Counted from the first letter of the stretch, positions 1 through 11,599 are shown. The stretch is 64,000 nt of DNA from Calliphora vicina (GCF_958450345.1 NC_088784.1:60683247-60747246); one strand, 5' to 3'. Program-made: numbers and translations. The notes: generated by a model from the letters alone, not told the origin.

Positions 1-677
1 AAAATTTACTGAATTAGCATCAAATAAAATGTAAATTTTTACATTAATGTGGAAACATTTTAGAAAAGAGTGAATTGAAAACATATAATTAAAGGTTTGA
101 ACACTTTGGAAGTTCATAATTTGTTGAACAAAAAGTAAAGGCTGACGCTTAATCAGAATCAATTAGTTAAGAATATCTTAGTCATACTTAGATAAAAGGA
201 TTTGAAAAATGTTAGTGCAGGCTATGAATAAGAGCGCAGCAATCTTATTATATTTTTTAGAATAAAAATTAATCAAGAATAACCGAGATAATTTATATAT
301 TCGGCTGTATCGAATGTTATATACCCCTCAATAACGTATATTATAAGAAGAAATTGAAAACAATTTTTGACAAAAAAAAAATTTTTGTTAAAAAAAATAT
401 TTCTCCAAGTTTTGACCCATTGTTGGTTCCAATTCTAATAACGTTATACAAGTCATTGGAAGGTTTGTAAGGAGCTTTTATTTGGTATCCATTTTGTCTA
501 TGTACATGACATAGTATTCAAGACATAGGTCAACAAATCGAGGTAGTCGTGGTTATATCATGATTTGCTTATATCATAGCCATTTGTGGGCCGATTTTAA
601 AAATAGCAACTGAACCAGGACTATAGCGGATATATTGCATGGCGACATGGCTTTTTCGGCTCTGCTTCACAATATAT

Positions 678-1523
678 TGTTACGAAATCGTACTTGAATT
701 CAAATATAACGATTTTAACGGCTGATTTAAAGTTGCATATGCTTTCAAATAGCAGTGCCTCTCAGACTGTAACATATCTGTGGGCATTATTAACATTGAA
801 TAAAAGCTTTGAGTTGATCATTGATCGTAGGTATGGCAACGCTGAATGTTTGCTGCTACTCGTATATTCGAATTCAAAAGCTTTCGACTTCGAATATACG
901 AGTTTTGACAGTTAAATATCATTGTAGAAAGCATAGAGAATAGACATAGAGCGGAAACTCTCCTGTCAAAGACCTAACTCAGTTGTCAAAAACCTAAGTG
1001 GTGCGAATGTATTAGTAAAAAACTATGTGAAAACAAAAACAACACTCGTATGTGTAACATTTTTGAATAATTTTTTTGTTTGAGTTTTTTTCGAGTTTCC
1101 GCTCTATGTTCTCTATGGTAGAAAGTTCACCAGAGATGGCGTGTGTATTCGAAAGCTCTAGACTTCGAATATACTAGTTTTGACAGTTAAGGAACATTGT
1201 AGAAAGTTAAATAGTGGGCATGGTTGCAGTTGTGAGTTCAGTTTATCAGAGACGCTATTCGAATAAACATCAACTGAGTGCCTTAGAGTGTACTGTATTT
1301 TCCAGTAAATTCGTGTACATTATAAAGTGTGTCTGTATTTCTGCGAATTTATAAACGTGTATAAAAAAACACTGAGCGACTATTCAATTCTGTTGTTTTA
1401 CGTTTTAAATAAATAAAGAGTTGTTACAATTTTTAAACTACTAAACGGCTTTTATTTGCAATCAAAAGTATCTGGATTATTTAGAGGAAATAAACCAACG
1501 TTTAAAAAGTTTAAAAAGTATCA
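678..1523 (+). mobile_element. Solo LTR of a Ty3/gypsy-type retrotransposon
   Basis: An 846-bp segment begins TGTTAC and ends GTATCA, an imperfect terminal inverted repeat with the TG...CA ends of an LTR. A 4-bp TSD, ATAT, lies at 674-677 and 1524-1527, and the flanks are the two halves of one HINE-A copy. It contains a TATA-like box (TATAAAG near 1320) and an AATAAA poly(A) signal at about 1412, so the plus strand is sense. Direct repeats of about 60 bp occur near 858-931 and 1143-1210. No internal retrotransposon sequence adjoins it, so it is a solo LTR left by recombination. The short ORF at 694-915 is not taken as coding. Confidence 0.8.
932..1117. mobile_element. 186-bp MITE with 8-bp TSD inside the solo LTR
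   Basis: The terminal inverted repeats begin CATAGAGAA and end TTCTCTATG, and the inner half GAGCGGAAACTC is matched by GAGTTTCCGCTC. The TSD GTAGAAAG occurs at 924-931 and 1118-1125. An 8-bp TSD fits hAT, P or Merlin groups; the TIR does not let me choose. The left TIR has a 4-bp insertion relative to the right one. No coding capacity. Confidence 0.8.
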
Positions 1524-1600
1524 ATATTTTATGGGGTCGCAAATAAAATTTGGGGTGGAAATTACAAACGGAATGACAAACATACCACTCATAATATTAA

Positions 1601-2199
1601 AAATCATCATATGATTGACATATTTTCAAAATGAAAACGGGACCACCCTAATTTAAATTGTACATATATACTTCATTAAAATTAATCAAAGAAATATAAT
1701 TTATAACGAAGAATGCCAATAATTTAAATTTCCGTATTTGTAACAACTTCGGTTGCCAAACCCACAACAAATCTGAATTTCAATTTCATTGATTATATTA
1801 CAGTAATGACATATCATTTATCTTCTACAGTAAACAGATTTTTCTGTGCACACTGGATGGAGGTAAAACGTTTGGTTTTTCGCGTTTTTTTTTCTCATCA
1901 TCATGGTGCTTTTGTTTTTGGCAGACATACAGCCTGCCAGGAATTTTATTCATTTGTTAAAGAGAAAATTTGTTTTTGAGGTTTAGCTCTTCATCTTCTT
2001 TTTACAGTTTTTTGTTTTTACAAATGAATGCCGGGTGAAAGATTTTAACCACAAGCAATAAATTTCTATTTTTCAATAGGAGAATCCAGAGAATATTGCC
2101 GGGGGGGACAGAAAACAAAACATAAATGATTTCAATTGATTATTTACATCAAATGTTATGTTGTTTTACATTAGTATTTAGTGTAAAATGTTAATAGTG
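1601..2199. other. Unassigned AT-rich DNA
   Basis: I see no gene, TIR pair or tandem array here. There is a short G run at about 2101 (GGGGGGG) in otherwise AT-rich sequence. Confidence 0.4.
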
Positions 2200-3187
2200 G
2201 AGTAACTTCGGGTAATGTGGACTATCGTTTCGTTTTTTCTAAATTTTGGACACTATATATATGGATATTAAAAAAGTTGTGAAGCAATAAATCAGCTAAT
2301 ATATCGATGGCTTAATATAAAAAAGGCGTAACTAATTTATATTTTCAAAAATATCAATGAAAAAAGGTTTATATTAAATAACTTCATTAAAATAAAAAAA
2401 TATAAATTTTAAATGAGAAAATGTGATATCTCTTCTTATTAAAAATTGCATTAAAACTTTTTTTGTGTCTAAAATTTTATGGATTTTATTGAGTTTTTCC
2501 TTCTCCTGTAAAGAAACACAAAATCGAGTTACGCCTTTTTTATATTAAGCCATCGATATTCTCTAATTGTTTTTGTAGTTGAAAATTTTTTCCGTCATAC
2601 GATAAAAAATGTATGTGAAAATATTGTAAGGAATCCAGAAAACAGCTCTAAAAAAAGTGGAGGGTAATGTGGACTAGTATTTAATACATTAAGTTAATGA
2701 ACCAGCTAATCATGAATGATGAAACAATTAAATTTCAATATATTTTTATTAATACAAACTAAAAGTCGCGTTCGTGGCTTACAAAGTACATAGTTATTGT
2801 CGGGTAATGTGGACCAGTAGTACATAATCAAGTAATTTAAGTGTACATAATCAAGTAATACACGAACTTGGGTTTCAGTGGTAAAAAATTATGTTTACCT
2901 AATAATCTAAATGAGCTTATCAAATATATGCAAAACTGCGTGTCCATTTTAACTATTTAAAACAATTAAACATTAAATTCTACCAAGTAACTGTACCAAT
3001 ATTTGTATCTTACTTGGGCCGAAAAAATGCTGATTTCATTAATTTCAATACAAGACTAAAAAGCCAACATATGAATTACTCATGAAAGCACATGTGCAAT
3101 TTTCGTTTCAAACAAATTTAATATCAGTTTCTGAAAAAAGACACTGATCCACATTAGACGCATAGTCCACAATACCCGAAGTTACTC
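2200..3187. mobile_element. TIR element (GAGTAACTTCGGGTA termini), about 1 kb
   Basis: The left end GAGTAACTTCGGGTAATG is matched by the right end ATACCCGAAGTTACTC, a TIR of about 25 bp with few mismatches. The sub-terminal word GGGTAATGTGGAC recurs near 2210, 2663 and 2803, and an inverted form lies near 3146. No TSD is clear: the flanks are TTAATAGTG and TAATTTAG. It contains a nested MITE at 2304-2556. No transposase-like reading frame was found, so it is non-autonomous and its superfamily is unknown. Confidence 0.65.
2304..2556. mobile_element. Tc1/mariner-type MITE (TCGATGGCTTAATATAAA termini), copy 1
   Basis: The two ends form a perfect inverted repeat of about 29 bp beginning TCGATGGCTTAATAT. 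The flanking TA dinucleotides (2302-2303 and 2557-2558) are consistent with a TA TSD. The length is 253 bp with no coding capacity. A related copy lies at about 56780-56977 and a more rearranged one near 63725-63950; both share the internal block TTCCTTCTCCTGTAAAG. Confidence 0.8.
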
Positions 3188-4230
3188 TAATTTAGCCCAA
3201 AAACTAACTCAGCTTACATTATTAAATATTTATTAAAATGCAAAGTAATCATCACTGTTATGTGAACACTCTAAGATCTTGAATTACCATGCATAGTAAT
3301 GTTGACCACTACATACCACACTGATATCGAACAGGTATATATGGTTAAGCGGACTATATCCCCATTGTGCATATTAGGATGGCCCTTATTTAGCACTTCT
3401 GCGACCCCCAATGTATAAAATGGTTCTCCTTCATCTAAAAATCAAATCCTGAAAATTTGACATCCAGCAAAATCGGATAACGTCAAAGGTTGCACATTTT
3501 ATTTGAAGTTTCGAGTTTTATGTCAAAGTATCAATTCTTAAAAAAATTAAATAATGCAAAATATCCAATTGTTTTGTATTTCATTTATGTATGTTTATTA
3601 GAGCGGGTCTTGACCACGCACTTATACAAATATTGAAATTATTTTTCTTCTACAGTATTTCCCAAAATGTTACCGTTGAGAAAAATATAAATGCATTATT
3701 TATTTTGTTTTTATTTTCTGTATAACTACTTTTTTACTTTTTTCGAAAAAATTGAGAAAAAAATACTTTTTACATTTTTTTCAATTTAAGTGCACATAAT
3801 TTTTGATTTGGTATCGATTTTGAAATAATTATTTCCTTGTAATACTAATAAATTTGTATAATTGTTATTATATATATTCAAGAATTCTGCCACTATTTTG
3901 ATGTTAGCTTAAGTTGAACAAAATGTAAGTTCAATATTTAAAAAAAATCAGAGAGTATATCATTATATGACTAATTGTATTATTTATATGCATTGAAACT
4001 ATCAATTTGAAAGTCTCTCTACTCGAAGTTCTTTTTTTTTGAGATGTTTTATAATTTAACTAATCTAATTCCACCAGCAATGTGTACTTCATTAGATGAA
4101 TGAGACTGTAGAATCTTAAATCCATAATTGTAAACTCAATATTTGCATTTACGTAGCATACTTTTAGGCGTAACATAAATATAATATCTACTCGTATATA
4201 TGTATGTGAGTATATACAAATTAATGACCA
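3188..4230. other. AT-rich DNA with a MITE fragment
   Basis: Near 3378-3560 the sequence starts GGATGGCCCTTATTTAGCAC and follows the same order of words as the complete MITE at 13389-13730 (for example TCATCTAAAAA). I cannot find a matching right end, so I read it as a truncated copy. The rest has no recognisable feature. Confidence 0.45.
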
Positions 4231-4379
4231 AGCAGTTAAACTAGCAGTCTATGTATCCCTTAAAGACAGCAATTGTCATAAATGTCTTATCACTTGGCTA
4301 TCTCCATTTTATATATTTTGGTCATTTGACAAGTGTGTGCACTTTGTAGAGCAGAGAGAAGACAATTGGTTACTTTATG

Positions 4380-4960
4380 CATCCCAAGTAATCTAGCGTG
4401 AAGACAATTGTGTCTTAAGTGTCTCTAAGTAATCTAGAGTGTAGTCCCTTTAAACGTTTTATGAGTAATTCGTACAAACTGGTTTTTTACAAATTGTGTT
4501 AATATACTTCTCATACAGTTTATTTTTGCTTAAGTATACTGATATCCCATGTAACATTGCATGAAGTCAATAGTCACTTTAGTGTCTCTTAGTAACCTAT
4601 GATGAAATCACTTCAAACTGTTTTTTGTGCTGCACTTTATTTTACCCACCAGAAGCATTGACTCAGCTATCCGATAGTCAATTGACTCCCTGCTTAGGAC
4701 ATGCACGTGTTAAAATAACTAGTCAAGTAGCTGATCAAGTAACCAGTTACACAGCTAGCAAGGTAACTGACGCTATGTAACCAGTATGTGAATCCAGTGC
4801 GTTGACTACTTTGGACCAGCTATCAGACAGTCTCATTGTAATCAAAAAGCATCAATTAGGACATGCCCGTGTTAAAATAACTAGCTACTTAGTATTGAAG
4901 TAACTAGTTTCCACCCTAAATGATCGGTAAAATGACTAGTTCTGGACTGTCTACTAGAAC
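4380..4960. repeat. Degenerate direct repeats
   Basis: Two diverged direct-repeat pairs are visible. One is near 4420-4480 and 4580-4630 (sharing GTGTCTCT..AGTAA). The other is near 4670-4720 and 4816-4885 (sharing GGACATGC-CGTGTTAAAATAACTAG). The motif ACTAG / CTAGT recurs throughout. No open frame of note. This may be an old tandem duplication or sub-terminal repeats of an unrecognised element. Confidence 0.45.
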
Positions 4961-6030
4961 TGCTGGGTATCATTTAAGCAACGTTATTGAAACAACAGCA
5001 AATATCGTTACCGCTATATTACCGTTACCTAAATAATCTAAATTAGTGTTACCTTTTAATCGTTTCGAATCGATAGCTAACCTTGTTTAAAATTGGTTAT
5101 TTTTATATATTTTATTTTAATATGTTGGATATGTATAAACATTTTTCGTGTGTTTTTTTTTTATTATATAGCTGAAAAAATCTTTAATGCAAAACTCCCA
5201 ATGTCGCTGATTTTGTGAATTTTTTTTGTTTCAGTATAACAAAATGTGCACTTAAGCTAAAATAGAATTTGTCATAAAATCCTAATGATACACGTATGAT
5301 ATTTCGGCAGATATATAGTCGATTACGCTAATTTAGGTATAATCTTTCTAACTCTGTGCATTAAAATATTAAGCAATAATAATAATTCAACTACCATAAT
5401 AAATGTTTCCTTTGTTGTTCATTTGAATTAATAGAGATATCCTTTACTACTTTAGAATGTTTCTAATTAATAGAATATTAAAGTCTTTGCCTTGTCAACA
5501 GTGATTAAAACAGATATTTGAATCTTATCTCGGTCATGATTGCAACTTAAATTGTATAACAAAACGTAAGTGGTCGTAGTAATACTTGCACTTGTAGGAG
5601 TATGTATAATATTCATTAACACTTATCACACCTTTTGTTTGAATCTGAGCAAACATATCATACAAATACCCATACAAAAGACAATTGTAATAATGAAAAG
5701 AGATGTACTTTTTTGAAATGAGTTGGTTAGTGGTTTAGACCTTGTACTCATATCGCAAAGTAAACATACACACATGCATATTTAATTACTTAGCCCACAT
5801 GAAAACTCACTCCGGCACCCCAGATAAATATAGAATATAAAATTACATTGTGCTAATCTGAAAATGACTTTTAAAATACCACCACTTTCTTGGAACAAAC
5901 TATATCATCCGGGAGAGATCCATCAGTCTATTACTCTCAAATGGAGTTTTCTTGTGACTATTTGCTTTTGAAATCAAACTGAAATGGTAAAAGGAGATAA
6001 ACCAGAGTCCATATTTACCATGTTCAATAT
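4961..6030. other. Unassigned AT-rich DNA
   Basis: No gene, TIR pair or tandem array was recognised. The word TTAAGCTAAAA near 5255 recalls similar words near 3905 and 21865, but I cannot build an element from them. Confidence 0.35.
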
Positions 6031-6534
6031 TGTTATACCCCACAGTGTGGAGGGTATATTGGATTTGTGCAGTTGTTTGTAATGCCCAAACATATTAGTC
6101 TAATGTATATCAATCGACTCAGAATCATCTTCTTTGAAGAAGACATAATTATTGTGTGGTGATTTCTCAGTTGATCGTTTATTGCATTACAAAACTATAT
6201 CTATGAAACGCCATTTTTGAAGAATGTGAATAAATGCTTTGAAAATAAGTTTTTTTTATTGGCTAGCAAGAAAGAGCCGAAACATATATAGTATAGGGAA
6301 TGTTTAAGATTGCAGATTTTAGGGATACATTTGGCATAATTTTCATTGATCAACATGTAAAAAGAAAATCAATCAAGATCATAATGAATTTTATATTTTT
6401 CTTAGCTGATGATTTGATCCAACGATGTGATCAACTGCAAAATGTTAATTGCTTTAAGCAACCATATAAGGGCTACTTTTACATTTTTACGGAGTTTGTG
6501 AATATCGGTCCATATTTGACCATAGCTCCCATTA

Positions 6535-7955
6535 GGGTGGCCCTTAAAAAACAAAAGTTGGATTTTGACCATTCTCACCCTCCAGTTTGGTAAACATTAG
6601 TAAAAAAATCATCCTGAAAAAATTTTAGGTAAATCGGTTGGGGATAAGACGTGCCGCAAGCCCTCTGAAGTTTTGAGATGCCTTTACAAGGGGAAAAAAT
6701 TAATTTTTTTCAGTTTTTGTAAAAATTTTGCCATTAAAAAATTACTTTTGCAATTTAATTTAAAAGAATCGAAATGTGTACGTAATTTTCGTTCTAATGA
6801 GACATAAAAAACAGAAATTCGCCAGGCCATTAACGTGTCTCAGGCAACTAGAACAAGAAAGGTAGGAACAAAATTAACATATTTTGATAAATATGAAAAT
6901 AAAAGCTCATTTTTACTTAAAATATGTCCATATTTACTTGTATGTGAGTTTTTGTCTTCGTAGGATACCATTAACCTATTCTTAGGTATGAACAAAAAAT
7001 TAATTTTTTAAACGGCAGTTTCAAAACTCCATTTTCAAATTTTGAAAAATTTTGTTAAACAAATTTCAGAATTTTTTGATCATCTCATTGGGGTTTATTA
7101 AGAATATAATAGGGAATAAAAATGTAAAAAAAAATTATGAATATATATCTTATAGTTTTTTTGGCGAATGAGCTCTCTTATGAATTTTAAGCAAAACTTA
7201 TTCAGAATAATATAGTCCAGATAATTCTAAATATACTCTGAAAATTTTACTAAAATCGGAAAACGTTAACCCTTAAATCGTGAAGGTCAAAGTCAAAATT
7301 TTCAATATTTAGAATTTTTCATGGAAAGATTTCGAAATGTTCGAAATGTTGTATATGTTTGTGCCGATTTTGATGAAATTTAACAACAGTTAAACAGTTC
7401 TGAAATTTGTTTAACAAAATTTGAAAATGGAGTTTTGAAACTGCCGTTAAAAAAAATTTATTTTTTTGTTCATACCTAAGAATAGGTTAACGGTATCCTA
7501 CGAAGACAAAAACTCATATACAAGTAAATATGGACATATTTTAAGTAAAAATGAGCTTTTATTTTAATATTTATCAAAATATGTTAATTTTGTTCCTACC
7601 TTTCTTGTTCTAGTTGCCTGAGACACGTTAATGGCGTGGCGAATTTTTAATAACTTTCACATTTTCTGACCAATTTCTGTTTTTTATGTCTCATTAGAAC
7701 GACAATTACGTACACATTTCGATTCTTTTAAATTAAATTGCAAAAGTAATTTTTTAATGGCAAAATTTTTACAAAAACTGAAAAAAATGCATTTTTTCCC
7801 CTTGTAAATGCATCTCAAAACTTCAGAGGGCTTGCGGCACGTCTTATCCCCAACCGATTTACCTAAAATTTTTCAGGATGATTTTGTTACTAGTGTTCAC
7901 CAAACTGGAGGGTGAGAATGGTCAAAATCCAACTTTTGTTTATTAAGGGCCACCC
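6535..7955. mobile_element. Foldback element with GGGTGGCCCTTA termini
   Basis: This long inverted-repeat element begins GGGTGGCCCTTA and ends TAAGGGCCACCC, with a TA TSD at 6533-6534 and 7956-7957. The arms run about 6535-7073 and 7397-7955 and are nearly identical, around a loop of about 320 bp. The loop resembles the inner part of the left arm of the larger foldback at 50299-52708, which suggests that the inner right arm was deleted here. No transposase. The TA TSD points to Tc1/mariner-type mobilisation. Confidence 0.85.
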
Positions 7956-8689
7956 TAAGCTCCCATATATGATCCACTTCCAAAAATCACTTAAAAACTC
8001 ATAAATCTCTTATAAATATCTCATAAATATATCAGATGAAAGTTTCACATAAATAATACACATATATACGATTTTCGCTGCATCGAATTAATGAAGATCG
8101 GCCCTTAATTAGTGAATCGGCCCTTAATTAGTCATATCTCACATATGATGACCAGTTCCAAAAATATTTTTAACAAAAATATTACACAGATCAGTAATTT
8201 GTATTCAAAAGTCATACTAGTGGATTTTCTGAATATCGGTCCATAACTGGCCACAGCTGCCATATAAGGCCCACTTCCGATAAGCTCTATAATACCCATA
8301 AAACTATTGTAAATAACGATATTGAGATGAAATTTAACCAAAATAAGCCTAAAATATATAGTAATCACCAGGGAAACCAAAATATGCAAATGCATGTTTT
8401 TTCTGGTGAGTCTAATGAGCACATGGATAAGATATTTAAACGTTTCAGAACTATTTAAGAATTTTGCCATCGATTTGTTAGTGCATATTTTTGCATATTT
8501 TACCCTTAAATGCATATTTTTGCATATATTTGTTTTAAGAGCATATTTATGTCATATTTTTGCGTTTTTAGAGCATATTTTACTGTTTAATAGGATATTT
8601 TGACTTTATCAAACAAATTTTGTCTTACTTATTTTTCGGTGTTACAGGTTTTTACTTGCTTTGTTTAAAATTCAAAATTGAAAAATAGA

Positions 8690-8885
8690 AGGCTTTTCAT
8701 CAAAAAAAAAATTTAAAAAACAAAATTTTTTTTTTTTTAAATTTAAAAAAAACAATTCGAACAATTTTTTTTTCAAAAAATTAAAAAAACGGAAAAAAAA
8801 AATTTTTTATTTTGAAGAATAATTTGGTGAAGGGTATATAAGATTGGCACAGCCGAATATAGCTCTCTTACTTGTTTTAATATAA
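8690..8885 (+). mobile_element. HINE-A 3' fragment inside hAT-1
   Basis: The A/T homopolymer-rich block and the tail GGTGAAGGGTATATAAGATT followed by GGCACAGCCGAATATAGC match the 3' end of the complete HINE-A copies. The 5' part is missing. Confidence 0.75.
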
Positions 8886-9154
8886 AACAAGCACTATTTT
8901 AATAATAGCGCCATCTAAATTAGAGATGCTAATCGGGACTGATTTTTAAAAATCCCGGGGTTCGGGATTTGGTAAAGAAGGATTTCCGGGAAATCTAAAA
9001 TCCCGAAAATTATAAGAAAGAAACGTACATAATTATGTCTTTACAATTGAAAGTACATTTTTTATTTAGCAATTAATTTTTATTAGACACTAAAAAGCAT
9101 AAAATACTTGCATGAGTACATTATATAAGTAGAAATAACAATAAAGTATGTACA

Positions 9155-9450
9155 TTAGGCCGGGTCGATTTGTATAGAAGACCAAAACGTAAAAAATCGT
9201 ATAGCAGAAACGCGATCTACGCAAAATTCTATGAAATTATCCCCAAGAAACCATAGGTCTAAAATCAAATCCTATCTTGCGCATTTCGTATATTATCCAA
9301 TAAAAAAACTATTAAAAAAATATATATACTGAAATATCATTGGATAAAATACGAAATGCGATATTATTTGATTTTAGACCTCTGGTTTCTTCTTAGAATT
9401 TTCCGTAGAATGCGTTTCTGCTATACGACTTTTCGTGAAAAAATCGACAT
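9155..9450. mobile_element. Hairpin MITE inside hAT-2
   Basis: Left-arm words TCGTATAGCAGAAACGC, TAGGTCTAAAATCAAAT and GCATTTCGTA recur inverted on the right as ACGAAATGC, ATTTGATTTTAGACC and GCGTTTCTGCTATACGA. The arms are about 100 bp with a short AT loop near 9310. The exact ends and TSD are not resolved. Confidence 0.6.
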
Positions 9451-9684
9451 ACTGGTGAAAAACCGTACTTTAGTATAAAAAAGAGTTTGTTTTAAATAGC
9501 TTCTTAAGAATACTATTGCATCTATGGTTTCATCTGTCATTCTGGAACGAATTTTGTTTTCGACATATGCTGCTGCCGAAAAACATCTTTCACATTGGCA
9601 AACCCATTTGCAAATACTTATAACAAATCTGCAAGTATTTTCCTCTTGTTCCTTCAGAAATAAAATGATGTATTTTTTTTGCAA
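9421..9684 (-). pseudogene. hAT-2 transposase C-terminal fragment
   Basis: The minus-strand frame carries CFSAAAYVENK followed by IRSRMTDETIDAIVFLRSYL, which resembles the C-terminal dimerisation domain of hAT transposases (family pattern SER-FSAAG, then KRSRL, then DETIDALVFL). The serine-glutamate-arginine core is altered to CERC. Only about 45 of the residues match the domain. The BED finger and the DDE core are absent, so it cannot encode an active enzyme. The domain sits near the expected end of a minus-oriented hAT-2, which supports that orientation. The upstream part of the open frame is not recognisable, and the plus-strand ORF over the same bases is a shadow. Confidence 0.75.
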
Positions 9685-10182
9685 GTTGAAAATCTACATT
9701 ATAATTTGGTTTCGTTATTGTTATTTGGGGTTTTTACATTTATTAATAATATCTTTTAGCCTTTTAGCAATCGAAATATTATCATTTTGTTCGAGCTCCT
9801 CATCTGAGATAAAATCAATTTCATTTGAAGAGCATTTAAATTGAGTTCTGGTAGATAACTTACAAAAAAAAGTTGAAGAATTGATTTTCTAGAGCCCCAC
9901 TCAAGGAAAACCAAAAATACCGTTTTCCTTTATTAACTATATTGTAGAAGGAGTTGAGCTTAACAACTTTGCTGTTGAATGAATGAAAAAGTCACACAAA
10001 AATGACAATTTTCCCTATTTATTTATGAAAAACGGGATTTGGAAAATCCCGAAAACCCCGGGATTTAAAATTAAAAAATCCCGGGCTTCGGGATTTAGAA
10101 AATCCCGAAAACCCTGGTATTTTCGGGAACGGGATTCCCCGTTTAGCATCTCTAATCTAAATATCAAATTTTAGTTCTAATT

Positions 10183-10322
10183 CAAACTTAACCGTTCTAA
10201 GTGTTAAAGAAATATTGTCTTTTAAATTTGCTCCTATAACATCAGTTGATGTCGAAAGAACATTTTCTATGTATAAAAATGTTTTCAGATCCAATAGACA
10301 TCGATTTATGTTACTTTATTGA
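10183..10322 (+). pseudogene. hAT-1 transposase C-terminal fragment
   Basis: A plus-strand frame reads KFAPITSVDVERTFSMYKN and, after three further residues, SNRHRF, before a TGA at 10320-10322. This matches the dimerisation motif typical of one hAT subgroup (P-I-T-S-V-D-V-E-R-S-F-S-x-Y-K). About 40 residues remain with no start codon. The catalytic core is missing; hAT-2 occupies the space upstream. It lies just inside the right sub-terminal repeats of hAT-1, on the strand that makes hAT-1 plus-oriented. It is too short to have been flagged by an ordinary ORF cutoff. Confidence 0.75.
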
Positions 10323-10604
10323 GCTCTTTTACTACACTGCCAGGCCAAGTACTCTACATTGTGAATACCGCTATTGATTTTTTTTAAATAAAAGTATATT
10401 TTTTGGTTAAAAATTATATAAAAGTTTGTATTTTTAAGAGCATATTTTAGAGTTTTTACTGCATATTTAAAGCGCTTAAAACCCTTTTTTTAGAGCATAT
10501 TTCTGGTTTCCCTGGTAATCACTATTAGATATTTTGTGAGTCAAAAATTGTATGTTTTGAGTTACAATTATTTTGAAAGATATATAACTCGCATGCCACT
10601 AAGC

Positions 10605-10752
10605 GACCAAATAGGTCTTCAAGGAAAATATCAAAAATTTGTTTTTCGAAAGATTGAAGAAATTTTGTTGAACAATTGTGTCTGAATTTGAATACCGATC
10701 GGAAGACATCGATTTCAAAAGTTGGTTCACTTGACATGAATCCCCCATATAT
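10605..10752. mobile_element. Fragment of the long-hairpin family
   Basis: The words TTTTTCGAAAGATTGAAGAA, CGATCGGAAGACATCGATTT and GTTGGTTCACTTGACATGAA match the right arm of the complete hairpin at 22966-23603. The left arm is absent. Confidence 0.7.
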
Positions 10753-11033
10753 CAAAATTCTGGAATCTTACTAATTTATAATATCAACCCATTACTATGC
10801 ATATAAATTGTTAAATGCCAAACGGTTTAATAGATATAATGGACTAACTCTGTTGCAATTGGTAAGAATCTGTAGTTATTTAAATTATAACCTGCTGAAT
10901 TAGATAAAATTTTTATCTTCTGCATTGTACATTTCAATGAGGCCAAGCGACTGGGCAACTGGTCTGCTTACAAGTCCTCTGTTAATAAATTCAAGAACCT
11001 GGTAAGGAACGCTAAGCGCAAATCCTGAGCGGC

Positions 11034-11471
11034 GTGGAAGGATCATCTGAGATGAGTTGCTTGCTCAGGATCTTGTCATCCTCGGCCGCTGTCCCAAGTT
11101 ACATTCAGACATCGAGCGACAGCTGGACTACTAGCGGAAAGGAAACCTTAGAGGTTTTGATGGACTCTCATTTCCCTGGCAGTGTTCCCCTATCTGAGGG
11201 TAACACTGCGGTATTTTCTGCTGGGCCTTTTGAAGTCACAATTCTCATAAATGAGGAGAGACTGAAATGGGCCCTGCGTAGCTTTGACCCATATAAATCT
11301 CCGGGTCCTGATGGAATCATTCCGGTTGACTCGTATATACTCGGCCTGCTTAACTTGGCCATATATTCCGGAGTCGGGGACCAGATATACTATAGCCTTC
11401 ATTCCCAAGTGAGGGATCTCATACTAGACCAAAGGACTTTAGGCCTATTAGTCTATCGTCCCTCCTCTTGA
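11034..11471 (+). pseudogene. LINE RT, N-terminal part
   Basis: The 145-residue frame contains FDPYKSPGPDGIIP, the conserved entry motif of LINE reverse transcriptases (consensus KSPGPDGI-P), preceded by LEVLMDSHFPGS, which is typical of the linker before RT in I-group elements. After the motif the alignment to RT continues raggedly and another frame takes over near 11500, with HAYMKG. The frame has no trustworthy start of its own: upstream bases read as the same linker in other frames. It would act in target-primed reverse transcription in a living element. This copy cannot, because the catalytic palm is absent downstream. Confidence 0.7.
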
Positions 11472-11599
11472 AAACCATGTAAAGGTTGATTGATCTGCAC
11501 CTTCTTTCATCGATTAACCCGAACCGACTATCCTTGTCTCAACATGCCTACATGAAGGGTACAAACTTCACTTAGTACACTCAGCCAGTGGAGCACTGC

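Larger units (their letters stand above)
270..1600 (-). mobile_element. HINE-A (DINE-1/mini-me-like) copy, split by a solo LTR
   Basis: This is a diverged, reverse-oriented copy of the dispersed family best seen at 17282-17955 and 24559-26495. The left part (about 270-677) has the degenerate terminal hairpin (ATTCGGCTGTATCGAAT), the motif TATACCCCTC, and the blocks GACCCATTGTTGG and GGGCCGATTTTAAAAATAGC. The right part (1524-1600) has TGGGGTCGCAAAT and ACAAACGGAATGACAAAC. The two halves join only if the LTR at 678-1523 is discounted. It is non-coding. Assignment to the fly HINE / DINE-1 / mini-me class rests on architecture, not on a database match. Confidence 0.75.
8921..10154 (-). mobile_element. 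hAT-2 DNA transposon nested in hAT-1
   Basis: The TIR is TAGAGATGCTAA / TTAGCATCTCTA with the 8-bp TSD ATCTAAAT at 8913-8920 and 10155-10162. The sub-terminal regions are unusual runs of AAATCCCG / CGGGATTT words in both orientations. A transposase C-terminus reads on the minus strand, so the element is oriented minus. A hairpin MITE interrupts it at about 9155-9450. At 1,234 bp it is far shorter than an autonomous hAT. Confidence 0.85.
8369..10512 (+). mobile_element. hAT-1 DNA transposon (decayed)
   Basis: The TIR is CAGGGAAACCA at the left and TGGTTTCCCTG at the right, with an exact 8-bp TSD GTAATCAC at 8361-8368 and 10513-10520, diagnostic of hAT. Both sub-terminal zones are crowded with GCATATTT words, presumably transposase-binding sites. 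A C-terminal transposase scrap lies near the right end. The interior has been invaded by a HINE-A 3' piece and by hAT-2. It inserted into HINE-B copy 1. Confidence 0.85.

Noticed and set aside
9983..10174. 63-codon ORF rich in Lys/Ser/Pro
   Set aside because: It is the translation of the CGGGATTT sub-terminal repeats of hAT-2.
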